Of a stretch of 12,263 bases of DNA, positions 1 through 7,797 are shown in pieces (the first letter of the stretch is position 1; every line of letters starts with the position of its first letter). This stretch comes from Clostridia bacterium (GTDB lineage: Bacteria > Bacillota_A > Clostridia > Oscillospirales > Butyricicoccaceae). The notes under the pieces are model-generated. The model was not told where the DNA came from. It saw only the letters and a program-made list of their open reading frames with translations, and did not search any database. Position numbers and translations under genes: made by a program. The stretch spans positions 1 through 12,263 of the forward strand of contig JAFYMZ010000165.1 in assembly GCA_017548175.1 (NCBI GenBank), given 5' to 3'.

Positions 1-750
1 CAGTACTGCATTACCGGAGATCATCACTCTCTCGCCGGCGTTCTCACAGAACAGGGTGCCGCCGCGCTTGGAAAGCTGACGGGCCACCAGCGTGTCCTTG
101 CCCAGACGGTCTGCCCAGAAGGGCACCAGCGTGCAATGCGCCGAGCCGGTGACGGGGTCCTCGATGATGGCATCGTGGGGGTCAAAGAATCGGGATACAA
201 AGTCGCAGTCCTCGCCGGGGGCGGTGGGCACCACGCCCTCTGCCGGAATGATGCGCGCCATGGCGGCAAAGTCCGGCTGCAGGTTTGCCACCTGCGCGGC
301 GGTTTCCACCAGTACGATCAGGTCGCGGGACCGGAAGCAGCCCAGCACGGGCACGCCCAGACATTCGGCCAGACCCTCGGGGGTTGCCACCGGCACGGGC
401 GGACGGGAAGGAAAGTCCAGCGTAAAGCGGTCGCCCTGCCGCAGCACCCGCAGCGGGCCGCTGCAAGAGGCAAAGTCCACGTAGTCGGCCTCCGGCTCAA
501 GCTGGGTCAAGATCACAAAACCGGAAGCCAGCGTGGCGTGACCGCACAGATCCATCTCAAAGGCCGGGGTGAACCAGCGGATGCGCCAGCCGGTCTCTTC
601 CTTGCATACGAAAGCGGTCTCCGGCAGGTTGTTCTCGCCGGCGATCTGCTGCATTTTTGCATCTTCAGGCCAAGCGTCCACCAGACAAACACCGGCAGGA
701 TTACCGGCAAAGGGGCGGGCGGTAAAGGCATCTACCACATAATAGGTCAC
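1..750 (-). CDS. PhzF-family isomerase/epimerase-like protein (3' end outside window)
   Basis: The minus-strand frame from a GTG at 748-750 stays open for 250 codons to the window edge, so only the C-terminus is missing (the family is usually about 260-300 aa). Family hallmarks are visible: an N-terminal DAFT...FAGNPAGV segment (residues 7-21), NLPETAFV (41-48) with Glu44 at the position of the PhzF catalytic glutamate, DLCGHAT (67-73), and EDPVTGSAH (197-205). PhzF proteins catalyse isomerisation in phenazine synthesis, but most relatives outside phenazine producers (YddE/YHI9 type) have no known substrate and no phenazine genes are present here, so the substrate is unknown. The start is GTG, preceded by GGAGG eight bases upstream, and there is no competing in-frame ATG nearby. 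The GTG overlaps the TGA of the upstream calcium ATPase (GTGA), implying translational coupling and co-transcription. The family call is firm; the function is not. Confidence 0.9.
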   Translation of the reverse strand, partial: MTYYVVDAFTARPFAGNPAGVCLVDAWPEDAKMQQIAGENNLPETAFVCKEETGWRIRWFTPAFEMDLCGHATLASGFVILTQLEPEADYVDFASCSGPLRVLRQGDRFTLDFPSRPPVPVATPEGLAECLGVPVLGCFRSRDLIVLVETAAQVANLQPDFAAMARIIPAEGVVPTAPGEDCDFVSRFFDPHDAIIEDPVTGSAHCTLVPFWADRLGKDTLVARQLSKRGGTLFCENAGERVMISGNAVL

Positions 751-3398
751 AGGACATTCCTCCTCTGGGGTGTTCTTGCCTTTATTGTAAAGGATTTCCA
801 ACCGGAACGCAAGCATTTTCCCAGCAGATCCAGCGGGATCACCGCAGCCGCCAAAATCGCCGTCCACCCCAACTGCGCGGCAGAAAGTCCGTGGGAACGG
901 AACAGATCACCGCCCAGATACAACAGTCCCAGCTGCACCGCAACGACGGCCGCCATAATACCAAGAAACGAGGGGTTGCTCCGCAGTCCGCGCAGCAGAT
1001 GCACCGTGTCGGTGCGGTCGCAAAAGGCGGCCGCCACGCCGCAAAAGACAAAGAGGGCGAAAAATCCGGTGAGCCACGCGCGTTCCGTGGGAAACCACAG
1101 CCGTACTGCAGGCAGGGTGAGAAACCCAAGACAAAGCAGTAGGATGCCGCCTGCCAGATGCAAAATCTGCCCCAGCATACTGCGGGTGAGGATGCGCGCA
1201 TCCCGCGGCTTGGGCGGCTCTGCCATCCGTCTGGCATCGGGCGGCTCGCCGGCAAAGGCCAACCCGGCCAAAGTGTCCATGATCAGGTTGATCCACAGCA
1301 TCTGCACCACTGTCACCGGCGTCTCGATGCCGATAAACGGACCGATCAGCGAGATGGCTACGGCGCATAGGTTGACGGTCAGCTGAAAGACCACGAACCG
1401 CTGGATGCTGCGGAAGATGGTGCGGCCGTACAGCACCGCCTTGGCGATGGAGGCAATGTCATCGTCCAGAATGAGGATGTCTCCGGCGTCCTTGGCCACC
1501 TGCGTGCCGCTGCCCATGGCAAACCCCACGTCGGCCAGCCGCAGGGCAGGGGCATCGTTGACCCCGTCGCCCGTCATGCCGGTGACCATGCCGGCCTGCT
1601 GCGCCAGCCGCACCAAGCGGCTTTTGTCGGTGGGCAGCACACGCGCCAGCACTTGCAGCCGCGGCAGCGCTTGCAGCACCTGATCGTCGGTCATCTCCTG
1701 CAAGGCAGCACCGGAAAGCACCAAGCCATCCCTGTCCAGAATGCCACAGTCCCGACCGATGGCGGCAGCGGTATCGGGACTGTCACCGGTGAGCATCACC
1801 ACACGCACGCCTGCCCGGCGCAGCAGCGAGACCGCACCGGCAGTCTGGGGGCGCAATCCGTCCCGCAGCAGAAGGAATCCCAGCAGCGTCAGCCCTTCCG
1901 CAGGGCGATCCTGCTGCCACGAACCGCCTTGGCACAACGCCACCACCCGATAGCCCTGTCCGGCATAGCGCTGCCAATCGGGCAGCGTGTCGGGGGAGAG
2001 GGGCAGCGGATATCCGTCAAAATCCAGCAGCGTGCTGCAATGGGGCAGCAGCACCTCCGGCGCGCCGCGGTAGCAGGCGATCTCACCGTCCCACGCGGCA
2101 GAAAACTTCCGCGCAGAGTCAAAGGGCAGCACCTGCCGCGCCGGCTGCAGAGGAATGGCCTGCCGGCAAAAACCGGCCAGCGCCCGATCGGTGGTGTTGC
2201 CGCCGGTATAACCGCCGGCGGTCTTTTGCACCGGACTGCCCAACAGACAGGCTCGCGCCATCGGGCGGTATAGCGCTGGGTGCTCGGCCAGCGGTGCGGA
2301 TTCCAGCAGCCGACCGCCGGCGCATAAGCATTGCCGTGCCTCCAGCCTGCCGTGGGTCAGGGTGCCTGTTTTGTCGGTAAACAGCAGCCGCAGGCTGCCG
2401 GCGGTCTCGATGCCGGTCAACTTGCGCACCATAACCTTGTCCTTTTGCATACGCAGCATACTGCGTGACAGGACGACGGTGATCATCATGGGCAATCCCT
2501 CGGGCACCGCCACGATGAGGATGCCGATGGCCAGTGTTGCGGCGTGCAGCAGCGCCTGCACCAGCGTTTGCATCTGGTGCAGTTCCGCCCAGATCTGCGC
2601 CGGGTCAAACCCTCCGGCCACCACCAAGTCCCGAAAGAGGGAAACCCCGGCTACCAACAGGGCGGCGCACACCCCCAATCGGCTGATTCGGGTGGCCAGG
2701 TGTTCCAGCCGCAGTTTCAGGGGACTTTCCCGCGGCTGCTCCTGCAGCGAGCGGGCCATACTGCCGAACAGGGTTTTGTCTCCCACCTGCAGCACGCGCA
2801 TCACGCCCCGTCCCCCTGTGACGCTTGCACCGCGCAGCAGTACGGCAGGATGCTGGGCGGTGGTGCGCTCCGGCTCTTTGCCCGTGGGGTCGGGGGTCTT
2901 ATGTACTTCTTTGCTTTCGCCGGTGAGGGCGGCTTGATCCACCGTCAGGCGGCCCTGCACCAGCAGCCCGTCGGCAGGGATGCCTTCGCCGCTCTCCAAC
3001 AGTACCAGATCGCCCCGCACCAACTGATCCACCGGCAGTACTGCCGTGCGGCCGCCGCGCCGCACCCGACAGGTGGTGCGCGCTGCTTCCTCCTGCAAGC
3101 GGCGAAAGGCACGTTCGCTGCTGTATTCCGACAGGGTGGAGATCAGCGATGCCAAAAAGATGGCCAGCGCAATGCCTGCCGTCTCGAACCAGCCTTGTCC
3201 GCGGCATAAAAGCAGCACGTTGGCGCCCAATGCCGCCAGCATCAGCTTCAGGATGGGGTCGCTGAAGCTTTCCAGCAGTTTGCGGAAAAAGCCCGTGCCC
3301 GTCTGTCGGGTCAGCCCGTTGCTGCCAAAGGTCTCCCGGCTTTGCCGCACCTCGGCATCGGATAGCCCCGGGGGCAGGGGCAAGTTGTCTGTGGTCAT
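747..3398 (-). CDS. Calcium-translocating P-type ATPase, PMCA type
   Basis: An 883-aa P2-type ATPase expected to export Ca2+ across the cytoplasmic membrane at the cost of ATP. Landmarks from the chosen start: N-terminal cation-ATPase region (about 10-60), two membrane helices (about 50-90), actuator motif TGES (159-162), M4 motif PEGLP (299-303) with Glu300 as a calcium ligand, phosphorylation site DKTGT (Asp342), nucleotide-binding domain, MLTGD (535-539), hinge TGDGVNDAP (609-617), and M6 motif INLIMDTLAG (703-712) with Asn704 and Asp708 as further ligands, closer to PMCA than to SERCA. Four more hydrophobic segments follow. An upstream in-frame ATG would add 45 non-conserved residues reading through the terminator hairpin at 3454-3482. 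I prefer the ATG at 3396-3398 because GAGG lies about eight bases before it; the ATG at 3402-3404 is too close. No clear promoter is seen in the 55 bases after the terminator. The stop overlaps the phzF-like start. Confidence 0.95.
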   Translation of the reverse strand: MTTDNLPLPPGLSDAEVRQSRETFGSNGLTRQTGTGFFRKLLESFSDPILKLMLAALGANVLLLCRGQGWFETAGIALAIFLASLISTLSEYSSERAFRRLQEEAARTTCRVRRGGRTAVLPVDQLVRGDLVLLESGEGIPADGLLVQGRLTVDQAALTGESKEVHKTPDPTGKEPERTTAQHPAVLLRGASVTGGRGVMRVLQVGDKTLFGSMARSLQEQPRESPLKLRLEHLATRISRLGVCAALLVAGVSLFRDLVVAGGFDPAQIWAELHQMQTLVQALLHAATLAIGILIVAVPEGLPMMITVVLSRSMLRMQKDKVMVRKLTGIETAGSLRLLFTDKTGTLTHGRLEARQCLCAGGRLLESAPLAEHPALYRPMARACLLGSPVQKTAGGYTGGNTTDRALAGFCRQAIPLQPARQVLPFDSARKFSAAWDGEIACYRGAPEVLLPHCSTLLDFDGYPLPLSPDTLPDWQRYAGQGYRVVALCQGGSWQQDRPAEGLTLLGFLLLRDGLRPQTAGAVSLLRRAGVRVVMLTGDSPDTAAAIGRDCGILDRDGLVLSGAALQEMTDDQVLQALPRLQVLARVLPTDKSRLVRLAQQAGMVTGMTGDGVNDAPALRLADVGFAMGSGTQVAKDAGDILILDDDIASIAKAVLYGRTIFRSIQRFVVFQLTVNLCAVAISLIGPFIGIETPVTVVQMLWINLIMDTLAGLAFAGEPPDARRMAEPPKPRDARILTRSMLGQILHLAGGILLLCLGFLTLPAVRLWFPTERAWLTGFFALFVFCGVAAAFCDRTDTVHLLRGLRSNPSFLGIMAAVVAVQLGLLYLGGDLFRSHGLSAAQLGWTAILAAAVIPLDLLGKCLRSGWKSFTIKARTPQRRNVL

Positions 3399-3453
3399 GT
3401 CCATCACCTCGTTGGTACAGGGTATGCACCCGGTGGACAGGATATGCCCAAGC

Positions 3454-3482
3454 AAAAAGCCTGCGGCGTGCCGCAGGCTTTT
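3454..3482 (-). terminator. Rho-independent terminator after the two small genes
   Basis: A 12-bp perfect stem (3455-3466 with 3471-3482) with a CGTG loop and a GC-rich core is followed, on the minus strand, by a run of T (complement of AAAAA at 3454-3458). It ends the small-gene transcript, so the downstream ATPase probably needs its own promoter or read-through. Confidence 0.85.
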
Positions 3483-3492
3483 GTGTTGGCAG

Positions 3493-3675
3493 TTAGCCCT
3501 GCATCCAGTCGGTGAGATCCTCTGCCAGTTCACCCATAGACTGGGCGGCTTTGTGAGCGCTTTTTTTAATGCGCTTGCCGGCGGTGCTGTCGGCCATATT
3601 CATCATGGCCGTGCCGGCGAATGCCCCTGCGGCAAACCCCAGACCGGCAGAGATCCAAATACCCATATGCTTCAT
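3493..3675 (-). CDS. Small membrane-anchored protein, YtxH-like
   Basis: A 60-aa protein with one N-terminal hydrophobic, Gly/Ala-rich stretch (about residues 5-26, with GxxxG-type spacing: GLGFAAGAFAG) and a charged, probably amphipathic helical tail (KRIKKSAHKAAQSM then an acidic end). This layout resembles YtxH/glycine-zipper small membrane proteins, but the similarity is one of architecture only and the function is unknown. The ATG at 3673-3675 is preferred, with AAAGGAG ten bases upstream; a GTG at 3684 is in frame but directly abuts the GGAG, so it is unlikely. It lies 15 bases downstream of the 59-aa gene and is followed at once by the strong terminator, so the two form a small bicistronic unit divergent from prfA. 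Confidence 0.75.
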   Translation of the reverse strand: MKHMGIWISAGLGFAAGAFAGTAMMNMADSTAGKRIKKSAHKAAQSMGELAEDLTDWMQG

Positions 3676-3690
3676 CCTGTTCACACTCCT

Positions 3691-3870
3691 TTATTGCTGA
3701 TGCTCCGTCACCCACTGAAAGGCTTCCCGGATGCTTTCCTCCGAGGGAACGGGAACGCCGCCGTAGCCCACCCTGTCCGCTCTGCGACCGGCCGGTACGA
3801 TGATACCGGTGGGTTCACGGCGGCGGGAGGCGTATAATTTGCGGCTTTTTTTGCGTTGACGCTTGTTCAT
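3691..3870 (-). CDS. Small basic protein of unknown function (59 aa)
   Basis: I do not recognise a family. The 59-aa product starts with a very basic segment ([18 protein letters not shown]), which suggests nucleic-acid or ribosome contact, followed by [20 protein letters not shown] and an acidic helical end ([15 protein letters not shown]). It is supported as a real gene by a well-placed ribosome binding site (GCGAGG, eight bases before the ATG at 3868-3870), by a clean TAA just before the ribosome binding site of the next small gene, and by a plausible promoter 40 bases upstream. The same frame continues open upstream for nearly 1000 codons antisense to prfA and the Sua5-CoaE gene. That extension is an artefact of GC-rich codon usage and is not part of this gene. 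Confidence 0.65.
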   Translation of the reverse strand: MNKRQRKKSRKLYASRRREPTGIIVPAGRRADRVGYGGVPVPSEESIREAFQWVTEHQQ

Positions 3871-3910
3871 CACCATCACCTCGCCGGTAGTATCGGCTTT
3901 TTTGCTTTTC

Positions 3911-3938
3911 GGTATACAGCGCTTGTTTTTACGGTAAA
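3911..3938 (-). promoter_or_regulatory. Candidate promoter for the two small genes
   Basis: On the minus strand TTTACC (3933-3938) and TATACC (3911-3916) are separated by 16 bases, each matching four of six consensus positions. It is placed back to back with, and partly overlapping, the prfA promoter, so the two directions could compete for polymerase. Confidence 0.45.
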
Positions 3939-3951
3939 ATTCCTGTATAAT
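3923..3951 (+). promoter_or_regulatory. Sigma-A promoter of the prfA operon
   Basis: TTGTTT (3923-3928), a 17-base spacer and a perfect TATAAT (3946-3951) precede prfA, giving a leader of about 50 bases. No attenuator or riboswitch structure is obvious in that leader. Confidence 0.8.
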
Positions 3952-4008
3952 AAAATGTTGTATGAAATCATCGCGAACCGTACGTGTTTGTGTGAAAGGA
4001 GCCCGGGT

Positions 4009-5076
4009 ATGTTTGAAAAACTGGAACAGATCGAAAAGCGCCTTGCGGAAGTGGAGGCGCTGCTTTCCGACGGCGACCTGTATCAGGACCCGCCCCGGGC
4101 GGCCAAACTGCTGAAAGAGCAGAAGGAACTGCAGCCGGTGGTGGATGCCTACCGCATGTGGAAGCAGCTGGGCGAGGAATTGGAGCAGGCCAAGGAGCTG
4201 GAGCAGGAAAGTGACCCGGAACTGCGGGCGCTGGCTGTGCAGGAGAGCCTGAATCTCAAGCAGCAGATCGAAGAACAGGAGCAGGCCATTCGCATTCTGC
4301 TGCTGCCCAAGGATGAAAGCGATGACAAGAGCGTCATTATGGAGATCCGCGCCGGTGTCGGCGGCGAGGAGGCGGCACTGTTTGCTGCCGACCTGCTGCG
4401 TATGTACAGTATGTACGCCGAATCCCACCGCTTCTCGGTGGAGATCATGAACGTCAATGAAACCGAACTGGGCGGCATTAAGGAAGTATCCTTCTCTGTA
4501 GAGGGCAAGGGCGCCTGGTCCCGACTGAAGTTTGAAAGCGGCACCCATCGGGTGCAGCGCGTGCCCGACACCGAAAGTCAGGGCCGCATCCAGACCTCTG
4601 CCGCTACCGTGGCGGTGCTGCCCGAGGCAGAAGAGGTGGAAATGGACATCAATCCCGCCGATCTGCAGATCGACACCTACCGCAGCGGCGGTGCCGGCGG
4701 TCAGCACGTCAACAAGACGGAGTCCGCCATCCGCATTACCCACCTGCCCACCGGCGTGGTGGTGGAATGTCAGGACGAGCGCAGCCAGCATAAAAACCGC
4801 GAGCGCGCCATGAAGATCCTGCGCTCCCGTCTGCTGGAAGCCAAGCGTGCCGAAGCCGAGGCCGAGCGTGCCGACACCCGACGCAGTCAGGTGGGCACCG
4901 GCGACCGCAGCGGCCGTATCCGCACCTATAACTTTCCCCAAGGCCGTTTGACCGACCATCGCATCGGCCTGACTCTGTACCGGTTGGAGCAGGTGATGAA
5001 CGGCGATCTGGACGAGATCATCGATGCATTGGCCGCTGCTGATCAGGCAGAGAAACTGCAGAACCTGCAGGCATAA
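4009..5076 (+). CDS. prfA: Peptide chain release factor 1
   Basis: A 355-aa class I release factor that reads UAA and UAG stop codons and triggers hydrolysis of the finished peptide on the ribosome. The sequence shows an N-terminal coiled-coil region (about 1-95), the PCRF domain, the tripeptide PDT (186-188) in [14 protein letters not shown], which matches the RF1-type PxT codon-recognition motif rather than the SPF of RF2, and the catalytic GGQ (230-232) in [16 protein letters not shown]. The length is typical. The start is the ATG at 4009 with AAAGGAG seven bases upstream; the frame is open further upstream but without a ribosome binding site and through the promoter. It is followed after 30 bases by the Sua5-CoaE fusion. 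In many Firmicutes prfA lies near a Sua5-type gene (ywlC), so this neighbourhood is expected. Confidence 0.97.
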   Translation: MFEKLEQIEKRLAEVEALLSDGDLYQDPPRAAKLLKEQKELQPVVDAYRMWKQLGEELEQAKELEQESDPELRALAVQESLNLKQQIEEQEQAIRILLLPKDESDDKSVIMEIRAGVGGEEAALFAADLLRMYSMYAESHRFSVEIMNVNETELGGIKEVSFSVEGKGAWSRLKFESGTHRVQRVPDTESQGRIQTSAATVAVLPEAEEVEMDINPADLQIDTYRSGGAGGQHVNKTESAIRITHLPTGVVVECQDERSQHKNRERAMKILRSRLLEAKRAEAEAERADTRRSQVGTGDRSGRIRTYNFPQGRLTDHRIGLTLYRLEQVMNGDLDEIIDALAAADQAEKLQNLQA

Positions 5077-5106
5077 AAACTTTAGTTTTGGATAGAGAGG
5101 GATCGT

Positions 5107-6723
5107 ATGGAGACCCTGCATTTGAAGGGAAAAAATCCCAAAGATATTGAACTGGCCGGCAAACTGCTGGCCGAAGGTAAATTGGTTGCCATTCCCACCG
5201 AAACGGTGTACGGCCTGGCTGCCAATGCCCTGTCCCCCGATGCCGCCGCGGCCATTTATGCCGCCAAGGGTCGGCCGCAGGACAACCCCCTGATCGTACA
5301 CATTGCCGACCTGCAGCAGATCGGCCCGCTGGCCCGGGAGATCCCCGAGGGCGTGTGGAAGATGGCCGAGGCCTTTTGGCCCGGTCCGCTGACCATGATC
5401 GTCAAAAAGAGTGACATCGTCCCCGACGGTGTCAGCGCAGGCTTGGACACCGTGGGCATCCGGATGCCCAGCCATCCCGTGGCCCGTGCCGTCATCCGTG
5501 CGGCCGGTGTGCCGCTGGCAGCGCCCTCTGCCAATCTGTCGGGCAAGCCTTCGCCCACCACGGCCAAAGATACCGCCCGTGATATGGATGGCCGCATTGC
5601 CGCCATTCTGGACGGCGGCGCCAGCCAGGTGGGCGTGGAATCCACCGTGGTGGATATGACGGGCGACTATCCGCAGGTGCTGCGCCCCGGTGCCGTGACC
5701 GAAGAAATGATCGCCGCCGTAATGGGACAGGCCGCCACCGATGCCGCCGTCACCCGTTCCCTCGGCGCAGGGGAGCAGCCCAAGGCCCCCGGTATGAAAT
5801 ATCGGCATTACGCCCCCAAGGCGCCCATCGTGCTGTTTGAAGGCGCGCCGGAGGACAGTTATGCGGCGCTGGCACAACAGGCCGGTGCAGCATACGACGG
5901 CATTTTGTGCTTTGAAGAATATTATCCCGCCCTGAAAGCCGCCCATACCTGCCGCGTCTACAGTTTGGGCGATAGCTGGGATCACGGCACCCACGCCCGC
6001 AGACTGTTTGCTCTGCTGCGTAAGTTTGACGGCACCCGCGCCAAGCGGATCTTGGCCCAGTGTCCCCGTGCCTACGGCGCCAACGCCGCCACCGTCAACC
6101 GCCTGCGCAAGGCCGCCGGTTTTGCCGCGCAAGCCTGCACCGACAAGACGGTCATCGGCATCACCGGACCCAGCGGCAGCGGAAAGAGCACCTTGTCTGC
6201 GATGCTGCGGGAAACCGGCGCACTGGTACTGGATGCCGATGCCATTTACCACGAACTGACCGCCCAGCCTTGGCTGCAGGAAAAGCTGGAGGCACGCTTC
6301 CCCGGTGTGGTGTCGGGCGGTGTGCTGGACCGGAAAAAACTGGGCCGGATCGTCTTTGCCGACGAACAGGCCAGACAGGACCTGAACACCATCACCCACG
6401 GCGCCGTGCGGGAAGAACTGCAGCGCCGCACCCGGGAGCATTCCGGCAAACTGGTGGTGCTGGACGTGCCGCTGCTGTTTGAAAGCGGCATTGACCGGGA
6501 TTGCACCCTGACCGTGGGCGTCACCGCGCCCCGCGATGTGCGCCTGCAGCGCATCTGCGCCCGGGACGGCATCGATAATGCTTATGCCAAGGCGCGGCTG
6601 GATGCCCAGCCTGCGGATGCCTTCTATGCCGCCCATTGTGACGCGCTGGTGCAAAACAACGGCGCAGAAGCCGACTTCCGTCGGCAACTGGAAAACCTGC
6701 TGGGCCGCTACGGCGTACTGTAA
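5107..6723 (+). CDS. Fusion of threonylcarbamoyl-AMP synthase (Sua5) and dephospho-CoA kinase (CoaE)
   Basis: A 538-aa two-enzyme protein. Residues 1-205 are a TsaC/Sua5 domain, making threonylcarbamoyl-AMP from threonine, bicarbonate and ATP for t6A at position 37 of ANN-decoding tRNAs: IPTETVYGLAANA (29-41), KGRP (54-57), HPVA, and APSANLSG (139-146). Residues about 229-342 are the Sua5 C-terminal domain (linker GMKYRHYAPKAP; closing motif YGANAATVNRLRKAA). Residues about 347-538 are a full CoaE domain, the last step of CoA synthesis: Walker A GPSGSGKST (354-362), LDADAIYHEL (375-384), LDRKKLGRIVFAD (407-419), DVPLLFES (453-460), and NNG near the end. All key motifs are intact and there is no stop, frameshift or internal ribosome binding site at the junction (about residue 345), so the fusion is genuine in this sequence. 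The start ATG is preceded by AGAGAGGG. It is co-transcribed with prfA. Confidence 0.93.
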   Translation: METLHLKGKNPKDIELAGKLLAEGKLVAIPTETVYGLAANALSPDAAAAIYAAKGRPQDNPLIVHIADLQQIGPLAREIPEGVWKMAEAFWPGPLTMIVKKSDIVPDGVSAGLDTVGIRMPSHPVARAVIRAAGVPLAAPSANLSGKPSPTTAKDTARDMDGRIAAILDGGASQVGVESTVVDMTGDYPQVLRPGAVTEEMIAAVMGQAATDAAVTRSLGAGEQPKAPGMKYRHYAPKAPIVLFEGAPEDSYAALAQQAGAAYDGILCFEEYYPALKAAHTCRVYSLGDSWDHGTHARRLFALLRKFDGTRAKRILAQCPRAYGANAATVNRLRKAAGFAAQACTDKTVIGITGPSGSGKSTLSAMLRETGALVLDADAIYHELTAQPWLQEKLEARFPGVVSGGVLDRKKLGRIVFADEQARQDLNTITHGAVREELQRRTREHSGKLVVLDVPLLFESGIDRDCTLTVGVTAPRDVRLQRICARDGIDNAYAKARLDAQPADAFYAAHCDALVQNNGAEADFRRQLENLLGRYGVL

Positions 6724-6728
6724 ACAGC

Positions 6729-6767
6729 AAAAACGCTATGTGCAAGAGCTGCACATAGCGTTTTTTT
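6729..6767. terminator. Bidirectional terminator between Sua5-CoaE and the exchanger gene
   Basis: A 13-bp stem (6732-6744 with 6750-6762) with a 5-base loop is flanked by an A-run on the left and T7 on the right, so it works in both directions. The T-run touches the TGA of the convergent exchanger gene at 6767. Confidence 0.9.
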
Positions 6768-7705
6768 CATCCGATCACCAAAATCAAATACCCCAGATAT
6801 AATGTCAGCATTGCCGCGCCCTGCCCGCGGGAAAACCGGCCGCGGAACAAGGCAGGCAGCACCGTGATTCCGCCCATCAGCAGGCAGACGGGAAGATCCA
6901 GCAGTATGCTTTGGGTGCCGAAGGGCAATCCACCGCCGGAAACCAGAGAGCAGAGGGGCAAAATCAAGGTGGTGTCAATGAGGTTGGCCCCTAAAATATT
7001 CCCCACCGACAGGGCGCCCTCGCCTTTGGTGACGGCGGTCAATGCAGTGACCAGTTCGGGCAGGGACGTGCCTACGGCTACCAGCGTCACCCCCACCACG
7101 GCTTCGGGCACCCCCAGCCGCAGGGCAAGCAAACTGCCGTTGTTCACCAGCAGCCGCGCTCCCAGTAAAATGCCGCCGGTGCCCAGCAAAAACTTGCAGC
7201 CTTGGCGCAGCACTTCGCCACGTTGGGGGCGCAGAGCAGGCTGCGACTCCATACTGCGGCGGGCGGTGTGCAGACTGTCCAGCATAAATACGGCAAAGAT
7301 GCCCAGCAGTACCAAACTGCCGCCGCGGGACAACGTCTCACTGCCGGAACAGTGCAGCAGCACGGCAATGGCTGCCGTCATCAGAACGCCGCGCAGGGCG
7401 AAGTCCCGTCGCCGCAGGCAAACGGGGGAAAACAGCAGCGCCGCGCCCAAAATCAGCCCCAGATTGGCGGTGACGGACCCCACAGCGTTGCCGATGGCCA
7501 GATCGACCTTGCCTTGGGTGGCCGCCAGCAGCGAAACCGTGATCTCCGGCAGGGTGGTGGCAAGGCTCACCACCGTAGCACCCACGATCACCGGCGGAAT
7601 GCCGGAGACCCGGGCCAGCCATACGGCGGCATCCACGAACAGGTCGCCGCCTTTGATGATGCACAGAAGTCCCAAAATAAACAGCCCACCGGGAAGTATC
7701 AGCAT
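6767..7705 (-). CDS. Calcium/sodium antiporter, CaCA family (YrbG-like)
   Basis: A 312-aa integral membrane protein with two homologous halves of about five helices each, as in the CaCA superfamily, which exports Ca2+ in exchange for Na+. The alpha-1 repeat is GATVVSLATTLPEITVSLLA (42-61) with Glu54, followed by GNAVGSVTANLGLIL (72-86). The alpha-2 repeat is TLVAVGTSLPELVTALTA (207-224) with Glu217, followed by GNILGANLIDTTLIL (235-249). These match the ion-binding repeats of YrbG-type exchangers, and the length is close to the family norm. The start is the ATG at 7703-7705, six bases after GGAG; a longer frame upstream would translate the terminator of the neighbouring gene. It is transcribed alone, after a terminator and with a candidate -10 TACAAT (complement of 7731-7736), and ends at a terminator shared with the Sua5-CoaE gene. 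Confidence 0.92.
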   Translation of the reverse strand: MLILPGGLFILGLLCIIKGGDLFVDAAVWLARVSGIPPVIVGATVVSLATTLPEITVSLLAATQGKVDLAIGNAVGSVTANLGLILGAALLFSPVCLRRRDFALRGVLMTAAIAVLLHCSGSETLSRGGSLVLLGIFAVFMLDSLHTARRSMESQPALRPQRGEVLRQGCKFLLGTGGILLGARLLVNNGSLLALRLGVPEAVVGVTLVAVGTSLPELVTALTAVTKGEGALSVGNILGANLIDTTLILPLCSLVSGGGLPFGTQSILLDLPVCLLMGGITVLPALFRGRFSRGQGAAMLTLYLGYLILVIG

Positions 7706-7730
7706 CAAGAACTCCACCGCCTTTCCCTGT

Positions 7731-7759
7731 ATTGTATGGGAAAGCGGGCACAAAAAGAA
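7731..7759 (-). promoter_or_regulatory. Candidate promoter of the CaCA exchanger
   Basis: On the minus strand a good -10 (TACAAT, 7731-7736) sits 25 bases before the start codon. The -35 at 17 bases (TTCTTT, 7754-7759) is poor and lies in the T-tract of the upstream terminator, so the call rests mainly on the -10. Confidence 0.35.
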
Positions 7760-7786
7760 CAAATGCCCTGCCGATCGGCAGGGCAT
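7750..7786 (-). terminator. Terminator of the YwaF-family gene
   Basis: A 24-base perfect palindrome (7763-7786, core GCCGATCGGC) is followed on the minus strand by the T-rich stretch TTTGTTCTTTTTG. It starts 11 bases after the upstream gene's stop codon. Confidence 0.8.
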
Positions 7787-7797
7787 CGATGGGGTTA

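Noticed and set aside
136..1386. A 416-codon plus-strand frame across the phzF-like gene and the ATPase end
   Set aside because: It is antisense to two genes with intact catalytic motifs. The translation is Arg/Ser/Pro-rich and lacks any recognisable domain.
3421..3432. GGGT-ATGC-ACCC inverted repeat upstream of the ATPase gene as a metal-regulator site
   Set aside because: The arms are only 4 bp and no promoter is recognisable around it, so chance is the simpler explanation.
3405..3533. N-terminal extension of the calcium ATPase by 45 residues
   Set aside because: It would be translated through the terminator hairpin at 3454-3482, has no ribosome binding site, and family members start near the chosen methionine.
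3871..6687. A nearly 1000-codon open frame on the minus strand, antisense to prfA and Sua5-CoaE
   Set aside because: It is antisense to two clearly conserved genes, its product is low-complexity (Gly/His/Gln-rich) without domains, and only its last 59 codons (3691-3870) have a ribosome binding site and promoter.
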